Below, one piece after another: positions 4,787 to 5,564 of a stretch of 5,564 bases of DNA. Position numbers and translations under genes: made by a program. The notes beneath the pieces are model-generated. The model made no database searches. It was not told the origin of the DNA and saw only the letters and a list, made by a program, of their open reading frames with translations. Numbering within the stretch: position 1 is the stretch's first letter; every line of letters begins with the position of its first letter. Source of the stretch: Anaerolineales bacterium (GTDB lineage: Bacteria > Chloroflexota > Anaerolineae > 4572-78 > J111); the NCBI GenBank assembly GCA_012032575.1, contig JAAUSP010000522.1, positions 1 through 5,564 of the forward strand. Reading direction: 5' to 3'.

Positions 4787-5564
4787 GTTGCCTTATTCAA
4801 CCCATCCATAATTTCCTTCTCGCTCAACGCCCAAGTGGTCGCGGTGTTCTCATAATAGACGCTGAAATCAATTCGGTCAAGCAAATTGATAATTTCAGCG
4901 TTTTTTGACCTTAAAATAACCCAAACAAGAGTTCTTTTTGTTCCGGTCAAACTCTCTCAAAACCTTTCCACATGACCACCCAAACAAGGTTATGGCGATG
5001 TCCGCCTCTTTTTGGGTTTGACCGCCAAATTAAACCTTTGTTTTCAATTTCTATCTTTTTTCTTTTTGCTTCCCGGCGTTCCCATATTTGAAAGATGGTT
5101 CGTAAAGACCCGTTTTCATAAGGCATTCCGTTTTCATCCTCAAAACAAATTGCCGGCAAATCTTTATCCAGGATTAAATGAAAATAAGGATTTAACGAAT
5201 TGATAAGAGACCACTTCCGCCAAGATTTTGGGATGATGAAAGCGATGAACTTAACATTGGAAAAGAATGCGGAATGATTGAAAAACTTTCTTGATAATGA
5301 ATTTGCCCGACCGAATGGTGGGTTGGAAAGAACAAATAAATCGCCAAGATTAGATAAATCGGTTTCAAGAAAGTTTTTCTTTTCAATCCCTGAAAACTTT
5401 GGGTCAATGTCGTAAGCAATCCAAGGTAAAGCCCCAAACGCTTTCAGAAAGGCGTCCTGTGCCCCGGCGGGTTCCAGAAGGGTTAGACTACCGATAAAGG
5501 GTTAGAGCGGTTATAACGCAATCCTGTGCGATATTTGGGCGGGTTGTAAAATTGTTCCCGAATC
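4783..5564 (-). CDS. Adenine-specific DNA methyltransferase, right-truncated and carrying four one-base shifts
   Basis: Transfers methyl from S-adenosylmethionine to adenine N6 in DNA. The gene enters from the right edge. As written no frame spans it. Deleting single bases at 5544-5545, 5496-5501, 5009-5013 and 4901-4906 gives one frame of 258 residues to TGA 4785-4783, and the length is then an exact multiple of three. Motifs in order: X-like EQFYTRPNIAQDC at the N-terminus, I-like LLEPAGAQDAFL, II-like AYDIDP, catalytic IV NPPFG, then KFFNHSAFF, IAFIIPKSWRK, a specificity-type segment DLPAICFEDENG, FQIWERRE, and a C-terminal LDRIDFSVYYENT to NKAT. The X-I-IV-TRD order is that of gamma-type enzymes. 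Motif I has Asp where a Gly is usual. The true start lies outside the window. It precedes and overlaps the nuclease gene, as in restriction-modification pairs. Confidence 0.8.

Noticed and set aside
5012..5203. Plus-strand open frame of 63 codons
   Set aside because: Antisense to the conserved methyltransferase region.
5192..5437. Minus-strand open frame of 81 codons
   Set aside because: Out of frame with the methyltransferase, whose NPPFG motif is encoded by the same DNA in another frame.
1..5564. TAG recoded as an amino acid
   Set aside because: Genes ending at 478, 724 and 3988 use TAG as a normal stop with well-placed following genes, and only one gene would benefit from recoding.
1..5564. 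CRISPR array, insertion sequence, tRNA or rRNA
   Set aside because: No regularly spaced repeats, no transposase-like frame with terminal inverted repeats, and no tRNA or rRNA pattern seen on either strand.

Overview
The window looks like part of a bacteriophage, prophage or other compact mobile genome from an AT-rich bacterial lineage. Every gene I can support lies on the minus strand. Genes are short and packed head to tail, with many stop/start overlaps of the ATGA type and almost no intergenic DNA. The recognisable functions (flavin-dependent thymidylate synthase, adenine methyltransferase plus nuclease, a probable GroES-like protein) are typical phage accessory genes. No capsid, tail, terminase, polymerase or integrase gene is present, so the host and phage group cannot be fixed from this sequence.

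Layout in the direction of transcription (right to left): (1) 4316-5564, a DNA methyltransferase running off the right edge, coupled by an ATGA overlap to a PD-(D/E)XK nuclease-like gene; together they look like a restriction-modification module. (2) 3988-4310, a sigma70-like promoter and a small coiled-coil protein, possibly GapR-like. (3) 3845-3987, a very AT-rich gap. (4) 2454-3844, an overlapping series of a 61-aa orphan, a GroES/Cpn10-like protein, a 79-aa orphan and thyX. (5) 1795-2457, three small genes ending in a cysteine-bearing membrane protein. (6) 724-1795, a 274-aa protein of unknown function and a 75-aa helical protein. (7) 1-731, five tiny overlapping genes of unknown function.

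The main finding is that many genes are interrupted by one-base shifts, nearly all in short homopolymers. Undoing each shift gives full-length proteins and in several cases restores exact ATGA junctions with the neighbouring gene. The methyltransferase alone needs four corrections. Either the sequence carries uncorrected homopolymer errors or the element is decaying; a still-intact nuclease beside a broken methyltransferase favours sequencing error. ThyX is intact but has an unusual Lys-Ser-Arg in place of the RHR signature and is much richer in GC than its neighbours.
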